Position numbers and translations under genes: made by a program. A DNA stretch of 63,117 nt from Acidobacteriota bacterium (lineage in GTDB: Bacteria; Acidobacteriota; Polarisedimenticolia; J045). Position 1 is the first letter of the stretch. Each line of letters opens with the position of its first letter. Shown in pieces: positions 48,843-60,633 of the stretch. Below the pieces are notes generated by a model. It saw only the letters and a list, made by a program, of their open reading frames with translations, did no database searches and had not been told where the DNA came from. Location: positions 1 to 63,117 of the forward strand of contig JALOKP010000024.1 of assembly GCA_025456425.1 (NCBI GenBank). The letters are read 5' to 3'.

Positions 48843-49895
48843 CTACACGTCCTCGATCGCGACCTTCGCGACGTCGGCCTGGCCCAGGCCGATCCGCGCC
48901 CCCTCCGCGATCCACTTCGGGGTCCGCCCCTCGGCGGCAAGTGTCGGAAGCCCGACCTCCTGCCGGCGCGCTTCGAGCGTCTGCCAGGCGACCGCGTCGA
49001 GCGCGACCGGGTCGGTCGAAACCAGGAACCCGCCCCAGTTCCAGGTCCAGCGCGGGCTCAGCATCGGGCCGCCGTGGCACTGCGCGGTCAGGCCGTCGAC
49101 GATCGTCAGCCGCAGCCTGTCACGGATCAGCGGGTACGCGGCGAGGTGCGCGATGAAGGGGTGGCAGCCGTCGTCGTGGCACTGCTGCGGGTTGTGGATC
49201 ACCCCGTACCAGTTCTTCATTCCGACGGCGACGCCCGCCTCGCCGCCGTCCTTCAGCACGCCGACGTTGATCAGCGCGGTCATCTCGTCCGCCAGGATCC
49301 GGGTGAAGCGCGACGAGCTGGGGCCCCAGTCGCGCCGCCAGAAGGTGTAGTCGCCGTCGGCGCCGATCACGCGCACGCCGCCGCCGCCGTGGTTCGGCGG
49401 GAATCCGGCCCGGAGCAGCTCGCGCTCGTCGCGCTCGAAGATCACGACCTGGCGGGCCGGCACGCCGGCCGCCTGGAGCCAGCGCGTGATCCGCGAGACG
49501 ACCTCGGGCCGCGCCGACATCGCCCGCCCGGCGAGCGCGTTGATCTTGATCCCGACCACGTCGCGCGGGCCGAAGAGCCGGCGGAAGCCGTCGACGGCCG
49601 ACGCCTCGCCGGCCGCGCGGGCGACCGCGCTGCCGAGCGCGTCGTCCAGCAGCGCGGGGTCGGCCGGGCCGCCGCCGGCGGGCAGGATTCCCGGGCGCCG
49701 GCTGCGGTAGACGACCGCCGGGGAGGGTGCCGACTTCGGCCCCGGGAGCGGTCCGGGCACGGCATCGGAGGGGCCGGGCGCCGTCCCGTCGCCGGCGCCG
49801 CCGTTCCCGCAGCCCGTGAGCGAGAGGCCCGCGACCGGCGCGGCAGCCGCGCCGAGGAGCAGCGTTGCGGTGATGCGACGCCGTGTCCTGTCCAT
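48843..49895 (-). CDS. DUF362-domain exported protein
   Basis: 350 residues. The N-terminus ([24 protein letters not shown]) combines twin-arginine character with a lipobox-like LSLTGC, so it may be Tat-exported and lipidated; a Pro/Gly-rich linker follows. The body carries DUF362 features: [20 protein letters not shown], a metal-ligand-like [19 protein letters not shown] and [14 protein letters not shown]. Cys and His clusters suggest metal or iron-sulphur binding. DUF362 proteins have no firm function. Divergent from the typA gene with a 138-bp gap. Confidence 0.85.
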   Translation of the reverse strand: MDRTRRRITATLLLGAAAAPVAGLSLTGCGNGGAGDGTAPGPSDAVPGPLPGPKSAPSPAVVYRSRRPGILPAGGGPADPALLDDALGSAVARAAGEASAVDGFRRLFGPRDVVGIKINALAGRAMSARPEVVSRITRWLQAAGVPARQVVIFERDERELLRAGFPPNHGGGGVRVIGADGDYTFWRRDWGPSSSRFTRILADEMTALINVGVLKDGGEAGVAVGMKNWYGVIHNPQQCHDDGCHPFIAHLAAYPLIRDRLRLTIVDGLTAQCHGGPMLSPRWTWNWGGFLVSTDPVALDAVAWQTLEARRQEVGLPTLAAEGRTPKWIAEGARIGLGQADVAKVAIEDV

Positions 49896-50033
49896 CGGGA
49901 GGGCGCTCCGTCAACGGACTCGACGCCCCCAGCATACGCTCCCCGCCGACTGGCCGCGGGCCCCGGTCCGGGCTAGCATCGCCGGCTCCCGCGCCGGGTC
50001 CGCCCCGGCCTCACGGACAACCGAGGACCCTCC

Positions 50034-52261
<2,228 letters not shown>

Positions 52262-52455
52262 AGAAGTATAGGCGGTACGGGCCGCAACGAGAAACTGTCG
52301 GCATGAGCCGACTGTACCGAACGCCCGAGGATGAAGCTCTCCCGCGACGAGCCGACTGTTCCCGATGCGGGAGCCCGTGGCGGTCCGATGGGCGATGCGT
52401 GCGCGCGGAGGGCGGTCCCTCGCCCTCCCGCGCGCGGATCGGACGCAGGGCCGGG

Positions 52456-52890
52456 CTACTGGCCCTTGGCCATCGCCTGCATGACCTTCTTCATGTACTG
52501 CTCGCGCTGCTGCGGCGTCAGCACCTGGAAGATCTGGTTGCGCAGCTCCATCCGGTTGACCATCCGGGCCTGGATCGCCGAGCTGGCGGCCTTGGTCAGC
52601 TGGTCGGCCTTGACGCGGTCGAACGACGCGCCGGAGATCAGCTGCTTGGCGAGTTCCTTGTCCTTCAGCAGGACGTCGCCGGGGGTGGGGAGTGCCTGCT
52701 GCTTCTCCTTGAAGGCGGCCACGAGCTTCTCGACCTTCGCGTGCTGGTCGGGCGTCAGGCCGAGCTGGGAAAGCACCGAGTCGACCGGGTCCTGGGCATC
52801 CGCACCGCCCTTCGCCTCCTGGGCGAGCGCGCACAGGGGCAGGCAGAAGAGAACGCCAATCAGGGCAATGCGGGCGGCGAAGCGGGTCAT
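52456..52890 (-). CDS. Exported LTXXQ/Spy-like helical protein
   Basis: 144 residues with a signal peptide ([20 protein letters not shown]). The mature part is all-helical, with [18 protein letters not shown] and [17 protein letters not shown], the LTxxQ motifs of the CpxP/Spy family of periplasmic chaperone-like proteins. Function in envelope stress is inferred. Its ATG overlaps (ATGA) the stop of the acyl-CoA ligase fragment just upstream, which suggests it was once cotranslated with an intact ligase gene. Confidence 0.7.
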   Translation of the reverse strand: MTRFAARIALIGVLFCLPLCALAQEAKGGADAQDPVDSVLSQLGLTPDQHAKVEKLVAAFKEKQQALPTPGDVLLKDKELAKQLISGASFDRVKADQLTKAASSAIQARMVNRMELRNQIFQVLTPQQREQYMKKVMQAMAKGQ

Positions 52891-53112
52891 GAATCGTCCT
52901 CCTGCGGGGTATTCTGCACCAACTGGGACGGCGGCGCCCGCAGCTCCCCCTTCCGCACCTTCCCCATCGCGTTGCGCGGCAGCTCGTCGAGGAAGACCAC
53001 CCGCCGCGGGACCTTGAAGTGCGCGATCCGCTCGCGCGATCACCCCGGCGGCGTCGAGCGCCAGCTCGACCTCCTTCGGGTAGACGTCGCAGCCGCCCGT
53101 TATCACCAGTTC
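52887..53112 (-). pseudogene. 3'-terminal fragment of an acyl-CoA ligase gene
   Basis: On the minus strand, ELVITGGCDVYPKEVELAL is followed, after a shift of frame near 53036, by [19 protein letters not shown] and [12 protein letters not shown]. These are two conserved pieces of an AMP-forming ligase C-terminal domain; the 40 or so residues between them are missing. It contains the catalytic Lys of that domain (GKVRKGEL) but no N-terminal part. Its last 98 bp are identical to the end of the larger ligase gene at 56881-58373. Its stop overlaps the LTXXQ-like start. Confidence 0.8.
52939..53036. repeat. 98-bp direct repeat, copy A
   Basis: Identical over 98 bp to 56951-57048 and in the same orientation. 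The sequence codes (minus strand) for the conserved C-terminal end of an AMP-forming acyl-CoA ligase. Identity stops sharply at 53036, which is also where the ligase reading frame breaks. Confidence 0.9.
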
Positions 53113-53508
53113 CCAGGCGCGGCCGGCCAGGGGCGGGCGGCCTCGACGGGCTGGGAACCGCAGCTTACCAGGAGCGGTGCGGAACAGGAGCGACCGGTCT
53201 GCGTGGCCGGCAGCAGGGCGCGGGGGAGAACTCTTGCGCCCTAGGCCGCCCGATCCTCCTGGCCGGCTGAGAGTTGCGCGGGCGGGACCGCCCTCCCTGC
53301 AGCCTCCGTCGGAATCGTGTATTGACAACCGACTTCGGTCAGCGTACACCCCCTCTGTTCTCGCTGCGGCGCTGCGACCCTCCCGCACGCTGAGAAACGT
53401 AAAGGCCGGCCCTGTTTCTCGGCGCCACGGAGTCACAAGGCGGAACGTGCGACCCGACTCGTTCCGATGTCCGGAGCCGCCCCAGCGAACAAAGAGGGGG
53501 TGGGGTCG
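53113..53508 (+). other. Spacer upstream of secreted-protein genes
   Basis: No gene was found. A TTGACA at 53322-53327 with 17-nt spacing to TACACC (53345-53350) is a weak promoter candidate because the -10 lacks the final T. The 3' end carries AGGGGGTGGGG before ATG 53509. Confidence 0.35.
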
Positions 53509-54867
53509 ATGAAGACGTCAAAGCGGTCACCCGATCCGAAGTGCCCGGCAAAGTCTCTCTCGCTCTTGATCTTGCCGACAATGATCCTCGCGGTGGTCAC
53601 CTCAATCTCGCCAATCCGGGGCCAGTGTCTTCTGAACGACCCGATCCCCAGCCCGCTCGCCGAGAACGACCCAAGCTACGCGGAGCTGTGCGGTCTCGGC
53701 TGGTCGGGGGGCCACTCGGTCCTCCCGTGCCCGATCGTCGATCCGGGTCCGACTGTGGAGGCTGGCATGACAACCTCCCACGGTGCCACCGTCAACATCA
53801 CCACGCCGAGCTACTCCAGCCGTTACGCCGCAGTGTGGTGGGAGGTCGTCGACTCCGGTTACACCCTGACGTTCCGCGAAAGAACGGTGCAGGACAAGCC
53901 CCCGACCGGCTACCCATCGGCCACGATGGTGCGCTACGGCGTCACGGCTCTGCTCCCGAACAGCACCTACTACGTCCGTTCCGCCGTCGAGGTCCCGAGC
54001 GGCAAGAAGAGCTGTTGGTCGGCTTGGGCGACGATCCAGACCACGTCGGTTTCGGCCAGTGGTCCCTCGTTGCCTTCGGAGCTGTACGTCAAGTACGAGG
54101 ACGACTTCAAGCGCCCCGCCACCGACCCGCAGCACGCCCAGACGGGCAACCCGGTGGGCAACGGCATCGGTCCGCAGAATGTCTACTATACCAGCGACGT
54201 CACAAACGCGGGCCAGACACTGCAGATCGACTCGTCCGGAACCCAGGCGCGAGCCAAGCCGAGCTCCGCCTTCTACTTCCTCCCGCGGTGGGACGAAGAC
54301 GATCACTCACTCACGCAGATCAAGGTCCGCGTTCACATGGATGCGGGCGGCCCAGGCTTTGCGTACAACTTGCAGACGCAGGTTCGGATCGGCGAACCGA
54401 ATCCAACGACGGGCGTACAACAGTCCTATGCCATCAAGCTGGTGAAGGGGGCGCGCGGCTGCACAAACGCCACGTTGCTGCTGTTCCGGCTGCCAGACGA
54501 GTACGTCGACGCGAAGTGCGAGACGATCGGGGGCCAGGAGATCATCGACCCGGATATCGGGGGGGCCTTCTGCACGGCTGCGCCGCCGCTCGATGAAGGT
54601 GACAGCACCCGCCCTGGGTACAGCAAGCCGGTGTGGCTACGGGGAGAGGTCTACAACGACCTGTACGGAATTCCGGTCATCCGTGGCCAGGCCTACTGGT
54701 ACGACTCCTCAGGGAACTTGCAGTCGTGCACCGCCATCGCGCCCACCCGAACCGACACGGGTGACCCGGGCAACATGGCCGATATTCACGGTCGCTGGGG
54801 CGCCGGCTTCCACGAGAAGACGTACGTCATCGACGAGATCATCGGCGCCGACGGCCTCGCGCCGTGA
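53509..54867 (+). CDS. Secreted protein with fibronectin III-like region
   Basis: 452 residues. A signal peptide (SLSLLILPTMILAVVTSISP) is followed by a Cys-containing region, an Fn3-like stretch (about 85-185: VWWEVVDSGYTLTFRERTVQ, then LLPNSTYYVRSAVEV) and a C-terminal beta-rich domain with several Cys, possibly a concanavalin/lectin-like sandwich. No enzyme motif was seen. I chose ATG 53509 because the signal peptide starts there; ATG 53467 would add 14 residues. Base composition and codon use are visibly less GC-biased than in neighbours, suggesting transfer. It overlaps the FG-GAP gene by 4 nt. Confidence 0.7.
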   Translation: MKTSKRSPDPKCPAKSLSLLILPTMILAVVTSISPIRGQCLLNDPIPSPLAENDPSYAELCGLGWSGGHSVLPCPIVDPGPTVEAGMTTSHGATVNITTPSYSSRYAAVWWEVVDSGYTLTFRERTVQDKPPTGYPSATMVRYGVTALLPNSTYYVRSAVEVPSGKKSCWSAWATIQTTSVSASGPSLPSELYVKYEDDFKRPATDPQHAQTGNPVGNGIGPQNVYYTSDVTNAGQTLQIDSSGTQARAKPSSAFYFLPRWDEDDHSLTQIKVRVHMDAGGPGFAYNLQTQVRIGEPNPTTGVQQSYAIKLVKGARGCTNATLLLFRLPDEYVDAKCETIGGQEIIDPDIGGAFCTAAPPLDEGDSTRPGYSKPVWLRGEVYNDLYGIPVIRGQAYWYDSSGNLQSCTAIAPTRTDTGDPGNMADIHGRWGAGFHEKTYVIDEIIGADGLAP

Positions 54868-56909
54868 TCCGGAGCAGGTCGATGTCGACGATTCGTTCGT
54901 TCGTGCTGGGTTCGACCGCCACCGCCGCGCTCGTCGCGGCGGTGGCGACTGTGTCGACTGCGAGATCTGCGACAATTGTCGACCTTGCTGAGGCCGGAGG
55001 AACCGCGGCTTTCATCGGCAATCAACTCGGAGATGGGACCGGCATTCGAGCCTCACACTGCGATTTCAACGGCGACGGAATTGATGATCTCCTGGTCGGC
55101 GCGGACGAGGCCAACGGCCTGACAGGACTCAAGAACAACTGCGGCGAAGCGTACGTCGTACTCGGCGAGCGACGCCGTTGGGCGGGAAGCTCGGGGATCG
55201 TGCAAAGCGCCGACGTACGGGTCGTCGGCCAGCAATCGACCGACGACCTTGGCGCCGCCGTGTCCTGCGGCGATCTCAATCACGACGGGTTCGACGACTT
55301 GGTGTTGTGCGCGCCATACGCCGACCGCGATCGGGATGGAACGATCACTACCGGGCAGGTGCACATCGTGTTCGGCAGCGAGTCTCCCCCACCTGTGATC
55401 GATCTCGTGACGAGTCCCGGAACCGTGATCCGAGGAGCGGTGTGGGGCGGGAGTTTGTGCGAGAATCCGGTGGTCGCCGATTTCGACGGGGACGGCCGCA
55501 TGGACCTCGTTGTCAATGACGACCATGCGTTGGGACCGGGGAATTCGCGGCCCGGCAAGGTCTACATGTTCTTCAATCGCGCGGTCTGGCCAGCGGAGAT
55601 CGACCTCCGACAACAGTCCGCTGACGTGACGATCATCGGTTCCGAGGCGGACAACTTCGCCAGCAGAACAGTTGCCGCTGGAGATTGGAATGGCGACGGG
55701 ATGGCGGAGCTGCTGATCCTGGCGCGACTCGGCGACGGCAAGAACGACACCAAATCGAACTCAGGCGATACGTACGTGGTTCGCGGACGGGCCCTGTGGC
55801 CCGAGACGCTCGACTACAGCAGTACGCTGGCTGAGACGATGATCTGGGGGCCAGACCCGGACGACCAGGCGGGAAGCGTCAGCGGGATCTGTCTTGGCGA
55901 TGTGAACCAAGACGGCAGTACCGACCTCATGGTAGGAATTTGGTTGTCGAAGAGCAAGCAGAATCTCAGGAACCTCGCGGGGGAGGTTCGCTACGTCACG
56001 AACCACTCCAATCTGCCAGCCGAGATCGACTTGGCCACGGCGGCGTCCTCGATCGTCTGGGGCGGTACGGTCTCCGACCAAGCTGGAGTATTCACGCTTT
56101 GCGGCGATGTGAACGGAGATGGGAGCCTGGACGTTGTCTTCTCCGCTGGATATGGGGATGGCTTGCAGGAGCTACGGCCTGACGCAGGAGAGATCTCTGT
56201 CGTTCACGGAAAGCCCAGCCTGAACGCCAGGCTGGATCTCCAAGCTCTCGAACAGGACGTGCTCATCGTCGGTCCAGTTCCTCAAGGGGTTGCGAATGCA
56301 ATGACACTCGCGGACTTGAACGACGACGGTGTGCTCGAGCTGCTCGTGTCATTCAACGTCGACTCGGATACGGTGCTGCCAGAGGTCAGACTCGTCTCGC
56401 CTTACGACCTCGACGGCGACGGGCTTCTCCAGCTTGCCGACAACTGCCCGCTCATCGCCAACGCGGATCAGCGTGACGGCGACAGCGATGGCCGCGGCGA
56501 CGCGTGCGCGAACGACTGGGACGGTGATTCTCAGCCGGACGGCAGCGACTGTGCCCCCTCCGACCGAACGGAAGGGCGTCCTGCGGCGATCGGCCCGGTT
56601 CTGCTGACCCACGATCGTCAGCGTGGGATCACGCAGATGACGTGGCCCTTGCCGAGCAGCGCCGATCGCTTCGATATCAGCCGCGGGGTCGTCTCCGAGC
56701 TTGCCGCCGGTTCGTTCGGGCAGTGCGAGACCTCACGAGATCCCGATCCCACCGACGGGGTGTTTCTCGATAGCGAGTCTCCCGCGCTCGGGGGCTCGTT
56801 CTTCTACCTGGTACGGGGGGTCGACGACGGGTGCGGCGGTCCGGGAACGTGGGGTGTCGATTCCGAGGGAATCGAACGCGTCAATTACGATCCGGCTGCC
56901 TGTCCTTGA
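54864..56909 (+). CDS. Secreted FG-GAP beta-propeller protein with thrombospondin type 3 repeats
   Basis: 681 residues. A signal peptide (near SMSTIRSFVLGSTATAALVA) is followed by about seven FG-GAP/integrin-alpha-like repeats with Ca-binding loops (DFNGDGIDDLLVGAD, DLNHDGFDDLVLCA, DFDGDGRMDLVV, DWNGDGMAELL, DVNQDGSTDLMVG, DVNGDGSLDVVF). A thrombospondin-3-like Ca-rich region follows (DLDGDGLLQLADNC, DGDSDGRGDACANDWDGD). The C-terminal module contains FFYLVRGVDDGCGG. GTG 54864 overlaps the upstream stop; ATG 54882 is an alternative. Probably an extracellular or surface-attached binding protein. Confidence 0.85.
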   Translation: MIRSRSMSTIRSFVLGSTATAALVAAVATVSTARSATIVDLAEAGGTAAFIGNQLGDGTGIRASHCDFNGDGIDDLLVGADEANGLTGLKNNCGEAYVVLGERRRWAGSSGIVQSADVRVVGQQSTDDLGAAVSCGDLNHDGFDDLVLCAPYADRDRDGTITTGQVHIVFGSESPPPVIDLVTSPGTVIRGAVWGGSLCENPVVADFDGDGRMDLVVNDDHALGPGNSRPGKVYMFFNRAVWPAEIDLRQQSADVTIIGSEADNFASRTVAAGDWNGDGMAELLILARLGDGKNDTKSNSGDTYVVRGRALWPETLDYSSTLAETMIWGPDPDDQAGSVSGICLGDVNQDGSTDLMVGIWLSKSKQNLRNLAGEVRYVTNHSNLPAEIDLATAASSIVWGGTVSDQAGVFTLCGDVNGDGSLDVVFSAGYGDGLQELRPDAGEISVVHGKPSLNARLDLQALEQDVLIVGPVPQGVANAMTLADLNDDGVLELLVSFNVDSDTVLPEVRLVSPYDLDGDGLLQLADNCPLIANADQRDGDSDGRGDACANDWDGDSQPDGSDCAPSDRTEGRPAAIGPVLLTHDRQRGITQMTWPLPSSADRFDISRGVVSELAAGSFGQCETSRDPDPTDGVFLDSESPALGGSFFYLVRGVDDGCGGPGTWGVDSEGIERVNYDPAACP

Positions 56910-58373
56910 GATCCGCACGACGAGGGCGGCGTCCCGGAGTGAAGGCCGACCGCAGCTCCCCCTTCCGCACCTTCCCCATCGCGTTGCGCGGCAGCTCGTC
57001 GAGGAAGACCACCCGCCGCGGGACCTTGAAGTGCGCGATCCGCTCGCGGCCTCGCCCAGGTCGGGATCCGGGATCCCGTAGACGGCTGACTCGGCCACGC
57101 CCGGCAGCGCGTCTATCGCCAGCTCGACCTCCTTCGGGTAGACGTTGTAGCCGCCGGTGATCACCAGCTCCTTCGCGCGGCCGACGATCGCGAGGTAGCC
57201 GTCCTCGCTCCACTGCCCCAGGTCGCCGGTGCGGAACCAGCCGTCGGGGGTGAAGTCCTCGGCCGCGCGCTCGGGCCGCCGCCAGTAGCCCGCGAAAACG
57301 TTGGGGCCGCGCACCTCGATCCCGCCGGGCCGGCCCGGGCCCAGCGGCCGGCCGGCCGCGTCCACGACCCGCACCTCGACCCCGGGCAGCGGGAAGCCGA
57401 CCGTGCCGGCCCGCCGCTCCCCGTCCAGCGGGTTGGAGGCGATCATCCCGGCCTCCGACATCCCGTAGCGCTCGAGGATCGCGACGCCGGTTCCCGCCCG
57501 CCAGGCGGCGAAGGTCTCGGGGTGGAGCGGCGCGGAGCCGGAGACGAACAGGCGCACCCCGCGCACCGCGTCGGCAGTGAGCCCCGGTTCCGCCAGCAGC
57601 CGGGCGTAGAAGGTCGGCACCCCCATGAGCAGCGTCGCGCGCGGTAGCGCCGCCAGCACCGCGGCGGGATCGAAGCGCCGCTGGAACAGGATCCGGGCCC
57701 CGACCAGCAGCAGCGGGTGGATCCCGACGAACAGCCCGTGGACGTGGAAGATCGGCAGCGCGTGCAGCAGCACGTCGCCGGGGCCGACCCGCCAGGCCTC
57801 GGCCAGCGCGGCGGCGTTGGAGGTGAGGTTGCCGTGCGTGACCATCGCCCCCTTGGGGCGGCCCGTGGTGCCCGAGGTGTAGACGATCACGGCCAGGTCG
57901 TCGTCGCCGGCCGGGGCGTCGTCGAAGCGCCCGGGCGCCCCCCGGGCCGCGTCCGCCAGCGAGCCCTCTCCCTCGGCGTCGAGCGTGAAGACGTGCGGCG
58001 GGTTCCCGGGCGCCGCCGCCGCGGCCAGCTCCTCGACGACCCCGCGCAGCGCGGGCCGGCAGACCACCGCCCGCGGCTCGGCGTCGCGCAGGAAGAACTC
58101 CAGCTCGTCGCGCTGGTAGGCGGTGTTGAGCGGCAGGAAGGCGAGGCCGGCGCGCAGGCAGCCGAGGTAGAGGAAGAGCGCCTGCGGCGACTTGTCGACC
58201 TGCGCCGCGACGCGGTCGCCCGGGGCCAGGCCCAGCCCCGTGAGCAGCGCGGCGACCCGGGCCGTCTCACGTTCGAGGTTGCCGTAGGTGAAGGTCGCGC
58301 CGCCGTCCCATTCCAGGAAGGTCCGGTCGAGCGCGGAGGCGAAACCCCGGAACAAGAAGCGGTAGGCGTTCAT
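56881..58373 (-). pseudogene. Malonyl-CoA synthetase-like (MatB-type) acyl-CoA ligase, frameshifted 3' end
   Basis: AMP-forming ligase activating a (di)carboxylic acid with CoA. From ATG 58373 the first about 440 residues are intact: FLEWDGGATFTYGNLER, the P-loop VIVYTSGTTGRPKGAMVTHGN, MSEAGMI and the A8 hinge GDLGQWSEDGYLAIVGRAKE. After DPDLGE (near 57049) about 25 codons are missing and the frame shifts. The correct C-terminal end ([20 protein letters not shown] to GKVRKGELR) continues in another frame to a stop at 56881-56883. The unshifted frame runs to 56733. Without the catalytic Lys in frame it should be inactive. It overlaps the FG-GAP gene end. Confidence 0.85.
56951..57048. repeat. 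98-bp direct repeat, copy B
   Basis: Perfect partner of 52939-53036. Lies in the 3' part of the MatB-like ligase gene and ends exactly where that gene loses about 25 codons. The two copies bracket 3.9 kb that holds the two secreted-protein genes. Confidence 0.9.
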
Positions 58374-58772
58374 GGATATCCCGGTGTGGTCGGCTGGAGA
58401 GAGGACGCCCGTCGCAGGGGCGTTCCTTCGGGGAAGGGCGATACGGAATCCCTGATCTTCACGCGGGTATTCTCGCGCGGAATCGGGCTGGGGGCGGAGG
58501 CTGACGCCGTGCAACAGCCGGCGGCCGGATGCGGACGCCGCGCGGGGGCGGGCCGGCCTGAGACGCGGTGTCCATCGCCACAATCGCGTCCGCACCCTCT
58601 TGACGGCTCGCGAGGCTCGGAATGGCAGGCGAACACGCGGTCGAGCGCATGCCTGCGCTTGTCGGCGACGGTCCTGCCCAGCGGCTGAATGCGGTGGCGG
58701 CGGTGCGCCTTCCTGCGAGGGCAGACGCGCTCCACGACGAGACCGCGTCCATGGAATCGTCGGGCGGAAGTG
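58374..58772 (+). other. Gene-free spacer between ligase and transposase remnant
   Basis: Nothing that resembles a gene was found on either strand. The part next to 58373 should hold the ligase promoter (minus strand). The rest may be decayed mobile-element sequence, but no terminal inverted repeat was identified. Confidence 0.35.
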
Positions 58773-59439
58773 TCAGGCGGCGCGACGCCAAGCGTAACGA
58801 TGATGAAGCCCGCCGAGGCGAGGGAGAGCGATGACCTCGGCGGCGGGATGCGGCTTTGGCTCCACGACGAGCACTGCGGACGCGTCCTTCTTCAGGGACA
58901 AGTGCATCCGGTCGTCGAGGTAGTACGAAGCGACGCCGGCCAGAAGGCGCTGCGGGTGATTCTCGTGGAGGACGATGACGTGGTCCTGAAGCTCGCGGCA
59001 TGCGGTGCTGACGAACCTCCCGGCGACTCCGTTCTGCCAGGGACTGCGATCCGCAGCTCGCGCCGCGCGTGGTGGACGACGAAGAAGACGTAGAGCACGC
59101 GGAACGTGGCGGTGGGGACGGTGAAGAAGTCGACCGCGGCGATGACCTCGCGGCGGTTGGCGAGAACGGTGCGCCATCGTTGCCGTTCGTCGGGATGGGC
59201 CGAGCGCCGGGGCATGAGGCGCGAAACCGTGCGCTCGGAGACCTCAAGGCCGAACTTCTGGACCTCGCCGTGGATGCGCGGCGCACGCCACGTCGGATTC
59301 TCGGCGGCCATCCGGCGAACGAGGGCCCGGATCTCGGCCGTTGCGCTCGGTTGTCCAGCGCGGGGTACAGGATCAGGTCGCCCCGGCGGGCGAAGATCGC
59401 GAGGAGAACCCGGGTGACGGCCAGAGCGTGGTTGAGCAT
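58773..59439 (-). pseudogene. Decayed integrase-core (DDE) transposase
   Basis: Pieces of one transposase occur in order in three frames: MLNHALAVTRVLLAIFARR (from 59439), then IRALVRRMAAENPTWRAPRI with VSERTVSRLMPRR and REVIAAVDFFTVPTATFRVL, then SPWQNGVAGRFVSTACREL with SYYLDDRMHLSLKKD. The first catalytic Asp (VDFF) survives. The stretch to the second Asp is deleted. The frames are broken at least twice and about 400 bp of a usual 1.1 kb gene are missing, so it cannot function. It marks past transposition next to the nucleotidyltransferase-HEPN pair. Confidence 0.8.
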
Positions 59440-59580
59440 CCACGCGCGATGACGGCGGTCGGGACGGAGGGCAAACGGGCTCGTCCGCGGGCGCTTCGAG
59501 TATCCAGCACAGGAGCGCAACTCGTTGAAGAGCAAGGCGGACGGCGATATGGCGAGGCACACGCAATACCCGGGATCAAC

Positions 59581-59617
59581 TTGACATCAGCCGTCCGTCC
59601 AATTAGTATCATTACTG
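59581..59617 (+). promoter_or_regulatory. Leaderless promoter of the nucleotidyltransferase-HEPN pair
   Basis: TTGACA at 59581-59586, a 17-nt spacer and TAGTAT at 59604-59609. The expected start (59616-59617) falls right before ATG 59618, leaving no room for a ribosome site, so a leaderless mRNA is predicted. AGTATCATTACT (59605-59616) is a small AGTA/TACT palindrome over the -10 and start point, where the RHH domain of the encoded protein could repress. Confidence 0.65.
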
Positions 59618-60220
59618 ATGAAAAGTGGTACTACTCGACAGAACCGCCGCCGCGACGGAATCCGCGCCCCCTCCGGACGCTTCGTGCTGCGCATCGACCC
59701 TGCCCTTCACGCCGCTCTCCGGCGCGCCGCCGCCGCTTCCGGCTCCTCCCTCAACGAGTTCTGCGCGCGCAAGTTGGCTCAACCGGCCGGGGTGGTCGCG
59801 GAGGACGAGGGCCTGCAGGCGGTGGTCGGGCGTTGCGGGGAGCTCTTTCAGCGGGCCCTGGTGGGAGTTCTCGTGCACGGATCGTGGGCCCGCGGGGAAG
59901 AGCAGGACGGGTCCGATGTCGATGTGTTGGTAGTGGTCGAGGAGAGTGTCTCCATCGACCGCGACCTCTACCGCCGATGGGACGCGTATGGGGCGCTGGC
60001 GATCGAAGACCACGAGGTCGAGGTGCACTTTGCCCGCCTGCCCTCCGGCGAGGAGGAGGTGACCCCTCTCTGGGCAGAGATCGCCCTCGACGGGATCGTC
60101 GTGGTCGAGCGGGATCGCGCCGTTTCGCGCCTGCTCGCCAGGATCCGCAGCCGCATCGCCTCGGGCCGGCTGGTGCGCCGGATCGTTCACGGGCAGCCCT
60201 ACTGGACGGAGGTCGCCTGA
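59618..60220 (+). CDS. Ribbon-helix-helix / nucleotidyltransferase fusion (MNT type)
   Basis: 200 residues. The N-terminal part (about 15-55) looks like a ribbon-helix-helix or HicB/Arc-like DNA-binding unit (FVLRIDPALHAALRRAAA, SSLNEFCARKL). The second part is a minimal nucleotidyltransferase with VHGSWARGEEQDGSDVDVLVVV, the GSx10DxD motif, and a third acidic residue in HEVEVHF. MNT proteins adenylylate and neutralise HEPN partners in known pairs. It is followed 2 nt later by the HEPN gene. The fused DNA-binding head suggests that it represses its own promoter. Confidence 0.82.
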   Translation: MKSGTTRQNRRRDGIRAPSGRFVLRIDPALHAALRRAAAASGSSLNEFCARKLAQPAGVVAEDEGLQAVVGRCGELFQRALVGVLVHGSWARGEEQDGSDVDVLVVVEESVSIDRDLYRRWDAYGALAIEDHEVEVHFARLPSGEEEVTPLWAEIALDGIVVVERDRAVSRLLARIRSRIASGRLVRRIVHGQPYWTEVA

Positions 60221-60222
60221 CC

Positions 60223-60633
60223 ATGCACAACCCAGAACTCGCCCGCGATTACATCGCCCGGGCCGAACTCCGGCTCCGCGCCGTGGACACCTTGTTCGAC
60301 GGCGGGGGCTGGGCGGATGTCGTCCGTGAGTCCCAGGAGGTCGTCGAGTTGGCTCTGAAAGGGCTGCTGCGCGCAAGCGGCATCGAGGCCCCGCGCCTTC
60401 ACGACGTGTCCGAAGTCCTGCTGCTGGAGCGGGACCGCCTCCCGAAACTCGTCGCCCACGACGTCGAGCGCCTCGCGGAGGTTTCGAAGGAACTCAGGCG
60501 GGACCGTGAACTCGCTTTTTACGGTGCCGAGGACCTTACCCCCTCGACCTTCTACGCGCGCACCGACGCCCTCCGGGCCCGCGACGGCGCCCGGTGGGTC
60601 GTCGGGCGCGTGGTGGCAGCTTCGCGGGAATGA
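60223..60633 (+). CDS. HEPN-domain protein
   Basis: 136 residues, all-helical. ARDYIARAELRLRAVDTLFD and VRESQEVVELALKGLLRASG form the HEPN core, with the partner-family block RRDRELAFYGAEDLTPSTFY near the C-terminus. The RNase motif Rx4-6H of toxic HEPN proteins is not visible, so it may be a non-nuclease partner or substrate-binding subunit of the nucleotidyltransferase. Start ATG 60223, 2 nt after the upstream stop. Module type (type VII toxin-antitoxin or minimal nucleotidyltransferase) is inferred. Confidence 0.8.
   Translation: MHNPELARDYIARAELRLRAVDTLFDGGGWADVVRESQEVVELALKGLLRASGIEAPRLHDVSEVLLLERDRLPKLVAHDVERLAEVSKELRRDRELAFYGAEDLTPSTFYARTDALRARDGARWVVGRVVAASRE

Noticed and set aside
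53322-53350. Possible promoter TTGACA-N17-TACACC before the secreted-protein genes
   Set aside because: The -35 is perfect, but the -10 lacks the conserved final T, so it is mentioned only as weak.
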